Source: Paenibacillus tyrphae | GTDB lineage: Bacteria; Bacillota; Bacilli; Paenibacillales; NBRC-103111 | DNA: 64,000 nt | Assembly (NCBI RefSeq): GCF_000722545.1 | Contig: NZ_JNVM01000013.1 | Coordinates: forward strand, 1-64,000 | Direction of reading: 5' to 3' | Part shown: in pieces, positions 35,394-43,304 of the stretch | How positions within the stretch are numbered: the stretch's first letter is position 1 | Layout of the letters: every line of letters starts with the position of its first letter | Notes under the pieces: generated by a model | What the model was told of the DNA's origin: nothing | What the model saw: only the letters and a program-made list of their open reading frames with translations | The model's database searches: none | Made by a program: the position numbers and the translations under genes

Positions 35394-35732
35394 TCATCGC
35401 CCCGCACTTTCGAGAGCGGCCTTCATCTTCTCATGTACGAGTGCGATAATTTGTGCAATATCCTGCTTCGTCGCGTGATCGATGTGGATTCCCATAATCA
35501 CGACTGCACGATGGCGCAGCTTCGTTGCCGCGCTTTCGGCCAACTCCTTGACCAGCTCCCCTTCCCGGTGCCCGGGCACAGATATCGTCTCCGACCGGAC
35601 CTCCCCTTCGTGCCAGTAAGCGCAAGCGACCGCACCCACATGCGCTTCTCCCCCGGTGATCAGAAACACATAATCGTCCCCCGCCCGATACGAATCGATG
35701 CGAATTCCGTAGTCGTTACCGTTATTTTCCAC
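35394..35732 (-). CDS. LpdD-like domain protein
   Basis: The 112-residue protein has the pattern of the small LpdD-like domain: VFLITGGEAHVGAVACAYW near residue 22, VPGHREGELVKELAES near residue 52 and VVIMGIHIDHATKQDI near residue 76. LpdD proteins accompany prenyl-FMN-dependent UbiD-type decarboxylases and may help deliver the cofactor, but no ubiD or ubiX gene is in the window. GTG start with GGGAGGGG upstream. It seems to stand alone. The 250 bases between it and the T-box show only a weak ACGGC-TCAC-GCCGT hairpin. Confidence 0.6.
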   Translation of the reverse strand: MENNGNDYGIRIDSYRAGDDYVFLITGGEAHVGAVACAYWHEGEVRSETISVPGHREGELVKELAESAATKLRHRAVVIMGIHIDHATKQDIAQIIALVHEKMKAALESAGR

Positions 35733-35835
35733 TGGCCTGCCCCTCCCTCGGATACGTTTACCTTACTCCCTTTCGTCTACGAAGGCTATGAGCCGAATCA
35801 CGAGGAAGGAATAACCCGCCCAGAAACAGGTCTGT

Positions 35836-35961
35836 CTATGAAAACAAAGCCCGGAGCAAGTCAATTAACGGTCGGCCGTTCACAAACGGAGCGTGGAGCA
35901 GCAAGCTGACAATGGCCGTGGTCATCGCCGCGGCGGCCAAATTTTCCAACACCTTCATCAT
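35836..35961 (-). CDS. Small membrane protein coupled to the serine hydrolase gene
   Basis: This 41-residue frame starts MMKVLENLAAAAM and contains one hydrophobic segment (TTAIVSLLLHAPFV). It ends RPLIDLLRALFS. Its ATGATG start overlaps the TGA stop of the serine hydrolase gene, and GGAGGG lies just upstream inside that gene, so translation is probably coupled. It is too short for most gene finders. Function unknown; a membrane partner of the hydrolase is a guess based only on the coupling. Confidence 0.55.
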   Translation of the reverse strand: MMKVLENLAAAAMTTAIVSLLLHAPFVNGRPLIDLLRALFS

Positions 35962-37451
35962 CCGGGCACCCTCCTCACGGCAGGTCTTTTTCTCCCTAAG
36001 CTGCGGAGGAGCAGAACGGTTTTAATCGCGCCCATTCCCAACAACACGATCGGGATGAACAAGAGCGCGTGTCCCGCGCCGGGAAAAAACAGCGTGACGA
36101 CCGGCCATGGAGCCGGGTCCAGCTTAGGGAAATAAATCAATACCGCCAAAGGAAGCAGCACATTCAGGAACAGAATGGACAAGACATGTGCGGTCATGCG
36201 CAGCGGCGTCGCCTTAAATTTCGTTTTCCAGGCCCACAGGCTGTAAACGGACCTGAGGATCAGAGCGAGAATGACCGCCATAATTAGATCCAGGATCAGG
36301 TACGTCTTCGTATAATCGGGCAGTTCGGCTGTCGAGCGTTCTTGGCCGTGAACAATTCCGTTCAGTCCCGAGACGATGCCGTCGTAGGATGAGAGAAAAT
36401 CGTAGGCGTTGATCAGCAGGACGATGCCGTAATCCCCGTCCATCGCCATAAACGAATACGTATTCTCCGTGATGCCGTTATGAAAAATGACGCTGTTGTT
36501 GACGCTCCACCCCAGGCCGTAAAATAAGCCGTCTGCAATCGATGCCCCAGGCTCGTGCATTTGCCGGACGCCTTGCTCGGACAGGACGGTCCGGGCTTGG
36601 AACCGGCCCCCGTTCAGCTGTGCGATCAAGTAATTCGACATGTCTTCGGCGCTGGAAATCAAGTAGCCTGACGCGACGGTCGCCTCGTGATTCAATTGTT
36701 TGGTTGGGACCATATAGCCGAAGACGGGCTGATACCCGGTTGCCAGACCGTCGTCGCGAGCTTGATCCGGGGTGGCGTAGCTGTGGTTCATCGCCAGCGG
36801 CTTGAAAATATGGTCGCTCACATATTGGGGGTACGGTTCCCCCGAGACCGCTTGGATGATCCCGCCAAGAATATTGTAGTTTATGTTCGAATATTCATAC
36901 GCGGTGCCTGCAGGCTTGTCGAGCGACGTATCTTTCAGATCCCGGATATGCTGTTCGATCGACTTGTACCCTTCTACCATTCCTTTACGGCCGGCATAGA
37001 TGGAAAATCCGCTAGTTTGATTCAATAAGTGGCGTACGGTTATTTTGGATGAAGCTGCCTGATCGGCGGTTCGAAAGTATGGCAAATACCGCTGCACCGG
37101 CGCATCCAGCTCAATCTTCCCGGCCTCCGCCAGCTGCATGACCGCCAAGGCGGTAAACGATTTGCTGGTGGAACCGAGGACAAAAGGCGTCTGCGGCGTG
37201 ACGGGCACTTGATCCGGGCCCGAGATGCCGTAACCCTTCAGGTAGACGGTCCGGTCGCCCTTGACGATCCCCAAGGCCGCGCCCGGAATGTGAAGCCTAT
37301 CCATAGCCGCTTCGACGTAGGCATCGATTTTGGCAGGATCGATCTGAAACGTTTTCGCCTCGGCCCTAGCCGACAGCGGGGACATGATCAATCCAGCAAT
37401 AATTATCATTAAAAGAAATATATGGAAACATTTTGCGTAAAAAATTTTCAT
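35958..37451 (-). CDS. Membrane-anchored serine hydrolase, class C beta-lactamase family
   Basis: The 497-residue protein has an N-terminal signal/anchor helix and a beta-lactamase-related domain: GSTSKSFTALAV gives the Ser-x-x-Lys near residue 92 and YEYSNINYN gives Tyr-x-Asn near residue 185. A third motif (HNG type) is seen in VIFHNGITENTY. Four C-terminal membrane helices follow from about residue 380. Such proteins act on cell-wall peptides or D-amino esters outside the membrane. ATG start with AAGGAGACAAG upstream. It directly follows the Bce-like permease gene by 46 bases and overlaps the small membrane gene. Confidence 0.85.
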   Translation of the reverse strand: MKIFYAKCFHIFLLMIIIAGLIMSPLSARAEAKTFQIDPAKIDAYVEAAMDRLHIPGAALGIVKGDRTVYLKGYGISGPDQVPVTPQTPFVLGSTSKSFTALAVMQLAEAGKIELDAPVQRYLPYFRTADQAASSKITVRHLLNQTSGFSIYAGRKGMVEGYKSIEQHIRDLKDTSLDKPAGTAYEYSNINYNILGGIIQAVSGEPYPQYVSDHIFKPLAMNHSYATPDQARDDGLATGYQPVFGYMVPTKQLNHEATVASGYLISSAEDMSNYLIAQLNGGRFQARTVLSEQGVRQMHEPGASIADGLFYGLGWSVNNSVIFHNGITENTYSFMAMDGDYGIVLLINAYDFLSSYDGIVSGLNGIVHGQERSTAELPDYTKTYLILDLIMAVILALILRSVYSLWAWKTKFKATPLRMTAHVLSILFLNVLLPLAVLIYFPKLDPAPWPVVTLFFPGAGHALLFIPIVLLGMGAIKTVLLLRSLGRKRPAVRRVPG

Positions 37452-37497
37452 CGTCTTGTCTCCTTAATCCAGTCCTTCAGTTTGTCTTCATTCCCCA

Positions 37498-38847
37498 TTA
37501 CGAAGCTGCGCCGCGCAGCACGCTTTTCATATACCCTCTGCACGCGACGACAAAATAAACCGTCTGCATGGCCATATATACGCCGATGACGACGAACGAA
37601 TAAAGCCAATTGGACAAATGAAGCAGGTTATCCAGTGCTTTCATCGCAACGAGCGCGTGGGCAATGCCGATCAGACAGGGCGCGAAGAACATGACGCCGA
37701 CCTGCGGAACGACGATTTTGCGAATTTCATCCAAAGTGATGCCGATTCGGGTCAAAGCCTTGAATTGCGCCCGGTCCTCCTGCAGCTCGGTAAACAGCTT
37801 GAAATACATCATGCTGCCGGACGCGATAAAGAACAGCAGGCTGATAAAGAGACCGATAAACATCGTCAGGGCAATCACTTCTCGAACATTATCATATTGC
37901 GTCTTCAGGTCCTGGTATTGCCCCGCGACCGCAAGCATATACACCGCGCTAGAAGCCGTTAACATGACCGCGCTCAAAATCGAAACGATGAATAGCACGT
38001 GGGCGTTGTCTTTCATTTTGTAGCCAAGCTGGGCACAGACGAGCATATTCGTTCTGTTGTAGTAGATGCCGTCGCGCTTCCGAATCAGCCGCAGAAACAG
38101 AAAGCTGAACTGTGTAAACAAAAGATACGTGCCGAGGACTACCGTAAACAGAATCAGCAGCACCTTCAGATCGAAATACGCCTCGTTCAACGTCAGCGCC
38201 AGGCTGTAGCCCGTCCCGAGACAGGTCACCGCAAGCAGCGCAAGCCAGCGCGAATAGACGAGCTGCCCTTTCGGCTTGCGTGAAGCTTTAAGCCGCTCGG
38301 TGATTTCCGTATGGCTCATTCGCAGCGTCGTCCACAGCGAAATCAGCGCGAACAGCAGGAAGAAGCCCCCCGCGGTAACCCCCACCGCTTGCTGCGGGAC
38401 GGCAAACGGAATCGTATCGCTTATCCCGAGCAGCACGCCAAGCCCCATAAAGAACAGCTTGCTGAACAGGATGCCAAGCCCGATTCCCGCTCCGATGGAC
38501 AGCGCCGCAATCGCCGCATTCTCGTACAGCACAAGCTTGCGGAGCTGCGCGCGGGTCATCCCGAACAGCGAGAATAGGCCGAACTCCTGCTGGCGCGTCT
38601 TCAGAAACGCGGAGTTGGAATACAGCACGAACAGAAATGAGAAAATGACAATGACATATTCGCAGAACACCATGCCCTGTCGGACTTTTGCGGCGGCCAC
38701 GAGCCGGCCGCTTGCCACCTCGGGATGAGCGAGAAACGCGGCATAGATGTAGAAGATCATGACGGAAAACACACTGCTCATAAAAAACGCGCCGTATGAC
38801 CGCCAATTGCCGCGGATGTTGCTAAGCGCGAGCGAGCGAAACGTCAT
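37498..38847 (-). CDS. BceB-type ABC permease lacking the extracellular domain
   Basis: A protein of 449 residues with about ten membrane helices. The start (MTFRSLALSNIRGNWRSYGA), the FtsX-like TRQQEFGLFSLFGMTRAQLRKL near residue 85 and the late LTRIGITLDEIRKIVVPQ segment are classic BceB. Family members have about 640 residues because a ~200-residue extracellular domain sits between helices VII and VIII. Here only a few residues (GQYQDLKTQYDNVREV) remain, with frame kept. That domain is the antibiotic-sensing part in known systems. ATG 38847 has GGGAGGGAA upstream and overlaps the ATPase remnant. Probably not functional in the usual way. Confidence 0.75.
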   Translation of the reverse strand: MTFRSLALSNIRGNWRSYGAFFMSSVFSVMIFYIYAAFLAHPEVASGRLVAAAKVRQGMVFCEYVIVIFSFLFVLYSNSAFLKTRQQEFGLFSLFGMTRAQLRKLVLYENAAIAALSIGAGIGLGILFSKLFFMGLGVLLGISDTIPFAVPQQAVGVTAGGFFLLFALISLWTTLRMSHTEITERLKASRKPKGQLVYSRWLALLAVTCLGTGYSLALTLNEAYFDLKVLLILFTVVLGTYLLFTQFSFLFLRLIRKRDGIYYNRTNMLVCAQLGYKMKDNAHVLFIVSILSAVMLTASSAVYMLAVAGQYQDLKTQYDNVREVIALTMFIGLFISLLFFIASGSMMYFKLFTELQEDRAQFKALTRIGITLDEIRKIVVPQVGVMFFAPCLIGIAHALVAMKALDNLLHLSNWLYSFVVIGVYMAMQTVYFVVACRGYMKSVLRGAAS

Positions 38848-39166
38848 CGAAATTCCCTCCCAGCACGCTGAGCGCGTCCAAGATTTGTTGGAAGAACACT
38901 TGCCGGCTCGTCCCGCGCCGCAATTCCGAGAACAGCGTGCCGTCTTTAATAAACACGATGCGCCGGGCCCACGCAATCGCCGCGCGCTGCTTCTGCCCGC
39001 CGGACACCTCATACGGACGCTTGCCGAGTAACCCGGCGGACGGCCCCATGACGCCGACAAACTCGCCCGCCTCGATCGTCAAATCAATATCCTCCAACGC
39101 TTTGTATACGATATTCCCGGGGGAGCTGTACGTTTTACCGAGTCCCTGCGCTCTTAGTACACTCAT
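38822..39166 (-). pseudogene. BceA-type ATPase remnant with two in-frame deletions
   Basis: Only 114 residues remain of a protein that usually has about 250. The N-terminus is normal (MSVLRAQGLGKTYSSPGN, then GVMGPS). The rest of Walker A, the Q-loop and the helical part are missing, and the text jumps to LLGKRPYEVSGGQKQR, the intact signature. A second jump from RAAIA to ARRIVFIKDG removes Walker B, the D-loop and the H-loop. The C-terminus is normal. The frame stays open throughout. It cannot bind or split ATP by the known mechanism. It follows the kinase gene behind a BceR-type operator. Confidence 0.85.
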
Positions 39167-39262
39167 CGTTCACTCGGTTCCTCCTTCATTGCTGTCTTCT
39201 ATGTCTATAGCGCTAGTATAGCTCGGAGGAGAAGCCGGTCCCATCGATTTGCATGACATTAT

Positions 39263-39282
39263 ACCTTACAAACTTGTCACCT
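39263..39282. promoter_or_regulatory. BceR-type operator before the decayed bceA
   Basis: On the minus strand GGTGACAAGTTTGTAAGGT contains TGACA-N4-TGTAA, the inverted-repeat core described for BceR and PsdR binding sites. It lies about 100 bases upstream of the ATPase start and overlaps the end of the kinase gene. TATAAT follows directly. Confidence 0.7.
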
Positions 39283-40380
39283 GAAGTGCATGTCTTGTTC
39301 TCTATTGTCACCTAACGCATGAATGCTTCGCGGGTGGAAGAAAACGGTAAATGTCGTTCCCTCGCCCAGCTTTGACTCCACAGACAACCGGTGTCCGAGT
39401 CCGCTGCATACCTGCTTTGCCAAATAAAGCCCCATGCCGGTCGACTCTCCGGCCTCCCGTCCGTTCTCTCCGGTGAAGAACGGATCGAAGATTCGCGACA
39501 GATCGTGGGGTGCAATTCCGATCCCCTCATCCGTCACGCTCAGCTTGCTGCCCCCGCCCGTATCCGGCTCCAATCGGAAAATAAGCTTCTTGGTTCCCGG
39601 CTTGCCCTTGCTGTATTTGATCGCATTGCTTACAAACTGATTCAACACGACCGTCATCCATTTTCCGTCCGTTTCTACCCATGCTTCGCCTTCGATCTGC
39701 GGAAAGATCGAGTGCCGGATACAAAGCCGCTTATGTGCATTCATGACGGTACGCACCAGCTCGTGGAGCGCCGTTTGCCGGAAATGGAGATCCATTCGAA
39801 ACTTATCGAGACGCGCCGTATTCAGCATCAGATCGAGCCCCCTCGTCATGCGTTCGGCTTCCTCTTGCAGGCTGAGCGCAAGCTGCTTCTGCTCCTCTTC
39901 CGTAACAGGCAGCTGGGTTAGGGTATCCTGCACCAGCAGATCGATAACGGAGACGGGGGTTTTCATATGATGCACCCATTGCAGCACAAAATGGTTGTGC
40001 TGCTCCTGTTGGCGGCGGTACCGCCCAAGCTCGTTCAAATATGCGCTGTGCTGCTCCTGCAGCAAACGCATGACAAGCCGCTGCTCGCTCGTAACCGCGG
40101 ACTGGACGATGACGGCGGCCTGCAGTTCGCCGGATCTCTCCACCGCATGCTTCAACTGCTTGTAATACGCTCTTTGGCGAATGTAATCCACGGCCAGCCA
40201 CACGCCGGCGAAAAATAATCCGAGGATGACAAAATAAGAGATTGTGCCCGTCCCAATCCCCTCCGGATTGCGTGCCCGCTCCAGCAGCATAAGACCGGCG
40301 CCGAGTCCGATCATAAGCAGGATTACAAGTGCATAAACGAGCCGATCACGCAAAAACATAGTGGCGGACGCCCCTCTCAT
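39277..40380 (-). CDS. BceS-type intramembrane-sensing histidine kinase
   Basis: The 367-residue protein has two membrane helices (about residues 12-30 and 45-65) with a very short loop, the layout of intramembrane-sensing kinases. The phospho-acceptor His is in WVHHMKTPVSVIDLL near residue 132. ATPase boxes follow: LNQFVSNAIKYS (N), VTDEGIGIAPHDL (G1) and ESTGMGLYLAKQVC (G2). Such kinases do not sense antibiotic directly but read the BceAB transporter. The start overlaps the regulator stop, and GAGGGGG precedes it. All catalytic motifs look intact although the partner transporter is damaged. Confidence 0.9.
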   Translation of the reverse strand: MRGASATMFLRDRLVYALVILLMIGLGAGLMLLERARNPEGIGTGTISYFVILGLFFAGVWLAVDYIRQRAYYKQLKHAVERSGELQAAVIVQSAVTSEQRLVMRLLQEQHSAYLNELGRYRRQQEQHNHFVLQWVHHMKTPVSVIDLLVQDTLTQLPVTEEEQKQLALSLQEEAERMTRGLDLMLNTARLDKFRMDLHFRQTALHELVRTVMNAHKRLCIRHSIFPQIEGEAWVETDGKWMTVVLNQFVSNAIKYSKGKPGTKKLIFRLEPDTGGGSKLSVTDEGIGIAPHDLSRIFDPFFTGENGREAGESTGMGLYLAKQVCSGLGHRLSVESKLGEGTTFTVFFHPRSIHALGDNREQDMHFR

Positions 40381-41114
40381 GCGTCCGCCCCCTCCCGCTC
40401 GTCCCGTAAGAGGAGCATATAGCCTTGGCCGCGCATCGTTTCGATGGCCTTCGGTAGTCCCAGCTCCTCCAGCTTCTTCCGAAGCCTGGTCACATTGACC
40501 GTCAGCGTATTGTCATCGACAAACTGCACATCGTCCCACAGCGCCTCCAGAAGCTGCTCCCGGGAGACGATCCGCCCCGGCTGCCGCATGAAGCATTCCG
40601 CCAGCAGCCGCTCGTTCTTCGTCAGCATCGCTTTCCGCTTCTGCCACATCAGCTCGCCCCGTCCGAGGTGCAGCCGCAAGCCATACGCGTTCAGCTCCGC
40701 TTCCGGAGCCCCCGCAGCTGTGCCGTCATGTCCAGAAGCAGCAGCATATTCCCCGTAGACTCTTCTTAGTACACCCTTGATCTTCGCCATGAGAAGATCA
40801 AGTGGGATCGGTTTCGTAATATAGTCATCGCCGCCATTCTCAATGGCCATCACCTGATCCATCTCCCCGGCCCGCGCGGAGATGAAGATGATCGGCACGC
40901 TGGAACGCGCGCGAATTTGTCTGCACCAGTAATAGCCGTCAAAATACGGCAGGTTAATATCTAGCAGCACCAGATGCGGCGCGTAGGCTTCCAGCTCCGG
41001 CATCAGCTCACGGAATTGCGTCGCGCATGCCGCCTCGAAGCCGTATTTCTCCATATTTTTTTTCAGGACGGCCCGTATTTTGTCGTCGTCTTCTATGATG
41101 TAAATGCGATACAC
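40377..41114 (-). CDS. BceR-type response regulator (OmpR family)
   Basis: A protein of about 245 residues. The receiver domain has IIEDDDKIR, LVLLDINLPYFDGY (phospho-Asp near residue 52) and ITKPIPLDLLMAKI with the conserved Lys. The DNA-binding domain has MLTKNERLLAECFMRQPGRIVSREQLLEALW and DDNTLTVNVTRLRKKLE, typical of BceR/PsdR. GTG 41114 has GGGAGGAA upstream. The operon order is regulator, kinase, ATPase remnant, permease. The operator at 39263 is its likely target. Confidence 0.9.
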   Translation of the reverse strand: MYRIYIIEDDDKIRAVLKKNMEKYGFEAACATQFRELMPELEAYAPHLVLLDINLPYFDGYYWCRQIRARSSVPIIFISARAGEMDQVMAIENGGDDYITKPIPLDLLMAKIKGVLRRVYGEYAAASGHDGTAAGAPEAELNAYGLRLHLGRGELMWQKRKAMLTKNERLLAECFMRQPGRIVSREQLLEALWDDVQFVDDNTLTVNVTRLRKKLEELGLPKAIETMRGQGYMLLLRDEREGADA

Positions 41115-41387
41115 AGCGATTCCTCCCAAGTTTTCAACAGACACTACCAAGATAGCAGGATCGCCGCCGCCAAGCAATTTTTAATTTACAGCATAGTTTA
41201 TTGTAATTTAATTGTATATTACCCATTAAAAAGGTATTTTTTCTTCCAAAAGGGGGTTATGTCGTTTTCGCGCTTGCGACCAACTTAACTCAAGAACTCT
41301 TTACGAACTGCTTGCAGCAATACCACATATCTTATCAGCTTGATTAATTGGGGAACGTCTTTGTTCATAGCATATTTTACACAAAAA

Positions 41388-41420
41388 AAGCCTGACCCCA
41401 TTTGTGACGGGTGTAGGCTT
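41388..41420 (-). terminator. Terminator downstream of uppP, beyond the foldback element
   Basis: AAGCCT and AGGCTT with inner CCC/GGG form a hairpin, followed on the minus strand by TTTTTTTGTG. It would end uppP transcripts, but the foldback element at 41427-41689 lies in between. The rest of the 590-bp gap (41115-41387) shows only AT-rich DNA with a TTACA-N12-TGTAA dyad. Confidence 0.65.
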
Positions 41421-41426
41421 AGATTT

Positions 41427-41689
41427 TTGAGAAAGTGGTCTTATGCAAAAAATAGAGATACATACGGAGGTGGGGTATCTACTGGAGAAGCGATAGCGTC
41501 CGCCTTTGTCATCGGGAAATGTCCGCTAACAAGCGGCTTCAATCAAATTTCCTGATGACCCGGGGTCCCCGCAAAGTACTCGGACTAAGCTTCCCTGATT
41601 CAGCTTCACTTTGTGGGGTGGAGCAGCGGTCGGAAGTAGATACCCCACCCCCTCGTAACCTCAATAATCCAGTTTGATCACTTTCTCAA
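41427..41689. repeat. 263-bp foldback (MITE-like) element
   Basis: TTGAGAAAGTG at the left end is the exact inverse of CACTTTCTCAA at the right end. Inside, GGTGGGGTATCTACT (41469-41483) and AGTAGATACCCCACC (41635-41649) are a second perfect 15-bp inverted pair. A further hairpin (CCCCGCAAAGT with ACTTTGTGGGG) sits in the core. No ORF or transposase is present. The window's first 52 bases match one end of it. Confidence 0.75.
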
Positions 41690-41703
41690 CAGCTCAGTCT
41701 CGC

Positions 41704-42540
41704 TTACAAAAACACAAAATAAATAACGGCCGCAAGCACCAAGCGGTAGATCGCAAACGGTGCGAGCTTAATGCGGTTGATCAGCTTCAGGAAGAAACGG
41801 ATCGACAGAAGCGCGAAGATGAAGGCGCTAATAAATCCGGCGACGAAAAACGGAATGGTGTCCGCCGTGATCGAGTCCCAGCTCTTCAAAAGCGACAGGA
41901 AGCTTGCCCCGGTCATAATCGGCACCGCCATAATGAAGGTGAAATCCGCAGCCGCGCGATGGCTCATCCCAAACAGGACCCCGCCGGAGATGGTCGATCC
42001 GGAGCGGGAAAAGCCCGGCCACAGCGCCAAACATTGAAACAATCCCACAAAAAACGCCTGCACGTATGTAATCTGGTCGGCGGTCTCCGTCTTCGGGCGG
42101 CGGGGCCGGAACCAATCGGCCGCAAGCATGAGAATGGCTCCGAGCACCAGACCGATGATGACCGTCTGGGTAGAGAACAAATATTCATCGATTTTTTTAT
42201 TGAACAATACCCCGAGAATACCGGCGGGAACTAAACCGACGAAAACCTGCAGCAGATTCAAGCGCGGGCCGGAAGGCGTTTGCCCCGGCAATTTTTTAAG
42301 TCCAAGCAAATTCATGAACCGGTCCCACATCAGGACGACAACAGCCAGAATCGAACCCAACTGGACCACGACCTTGAACGTATTCGCTACGCTCGGGGGA
42401 AACATCTCTTTGGAATGGAACAAGAAATCGTCAACGATAATCATGTGGCCGGTCGAAGAAACCGGCGCGAACTCGGTGAGGCCCTCCACGAGTCCTAGAA
42501 TGAATCCAACAAACACTTCCCACAAATTCAACAGCTCCAC
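41704..42540 (-). CDS. uppP: Undecaprenyl-diphosphatase (BacA/UppP)
   Basis: The 278-residue membrane protein has the two BacA motifs: GLVEGLTEFAPVSSTGHMII near residue 15 and LWPGFSRSGSTISGGVLFG near residue 160, with about eight helices. It removes phosphate from undecaprenyl pyrophosphate, the target of bacitracin, and recycles the lipid carrier. The GTG start lies close to AGGAGT; a TTG nine bases in is an alternative. It follows the BcrB-like permease by 29 bases. In Enterococcus faecalis the same order bcrA-bcrB-bcrD, with a BacA-type bcrD, gives bacitracin resistance. Confidence 0.93.
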   Translation of the reverse strand: MELLNLWEVFVGFILGLVEGLTEFAPVSSTGHMIIVDDFLFHSKEMFPPSVANTFKVVVQLGSILAVVVLMWDRFMNLLGLKKLPGQTPSGPRLNLLQVFVGLVPAGILGVLFNKKIDEYLFSTQTVIIGLVLGAILMLAADWFRPRRPKTETADQITYVQAFFVGLFQCLALWPGFSRSGSTISGGVLFGMSHRAAADFTFIMAVPIMTGASFLSLLKSWDSITADTIPFFVAGFISAFIFALLSIRFFLKLINRIKLAPFAIYRLVLAAVIYFVFL

Positions 42541-42569
42541 ACTCCTATTTTCTTGTCTGCATATCTATA

Positions 42570-43304
42570 TCAATGAATATCTACCTTTTTGAAGTAGATA
42601 ATCGTTGCCGCGAGTCCGATGATTGAAGCTGCCAGTATAGTGGCATAAGAAAAAGCCGGCGGATACTGGGGAACGAAGTCTCCGTTCGCGATCACGTACG
42701 AGGCAGACCATGGAAATAAAGCCTTGTATTCCGATTCGGAAAGTACCACGTTAGCCATCGTGATCATCGCCGTAAAGATGATGGTGGGAACGTAATTTTT
42801 GAACAAAAAGGTGATGAACATCGTCGGCGTGCACAGGAGAAATAGCAGCGCGCCCCCGACTACAAATTGCTTCAAGGATTGGAGTAGTAAGGCCATAGTC
42901 AAGCCTTCAAACTGCCCGATCAGCCCCAGGATCAGCGTCAACGACCAAATGGTGAGCGTCAGGACCATAATCCACAGGAACAGTAAAATAAGCTTGCTTA
43001 CGATTAGACTTACTCGGGATACCGGGATGGTTAGGAGATTTTTCAAGGTATCTTCCGCATATTCCCGATGAAACAGATACGCCGTAATGACTCCGTAGAG
43101 AAGGGTCCCTACGAGCAGAATCACATACATATTGGTGTTCATAAAAGCGACGTCGAACTCAATCGGAGTTTCGGGCTTCTTGCTTTTCATATTCAGCAAG
43201 GCGAGAAACATCATGATAGGGGCCGATACGGCTCCGAGCAGGCTGACCATAAACATCTTGGCCCGCTTTAGTTTGATCAGTTCCGTATAGAGCAAGTTAA
43301 CCAA
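42570..43304 (-). CDS. BcrB-like ABC transporter permease
   Basis: The 244-residue protein starts MVNLLYTELIKLKRAKMF, as ABC-2 type bacitracin/lantibiotic permeases do, and has six membrane helices. FHREYAEDTLKNLLTIPVSR near residue 72 is the usual cytoplasmic coupling region, and the last helix ends IIYFKKVDIH. TTG start that overlaps the end of the ATPase gene by eight bases, with GGGGGCGGG before it. With the ATPase it would form an exporter that removes bacitracin-like peptides from the membrane. Confidence 0.86.
   Translation of the reverse strand: MVNLLYTELIKLKRAKMFMVSLLGAVSAPIMMFLALLNMKSKKPETPIEFDVAFMNTNMYVILLVGTLLYGVITAYLFHREYAEDTLKNLLTIPVSRVSLIVSKLILLFLWIMVLTLTIWSLTLILGLIGQFEGLTMALLLQSLKQFVVGGALLFLLCTPTMFITFLFKNYVPTIIFTAMITMANVVLSESEYKALFPWSASYVIANGDFVPQYPPAFSYATILAASIIGLAATIIYFKKVDIH

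Noticed and set aside
38848..39060. N-terminal extension of the BceB-type permease to 520 residues
   Set aside because: The added part reads through the ATPase remnant in another frame; ATG 38847 has a good ribosome site and the normal family start.
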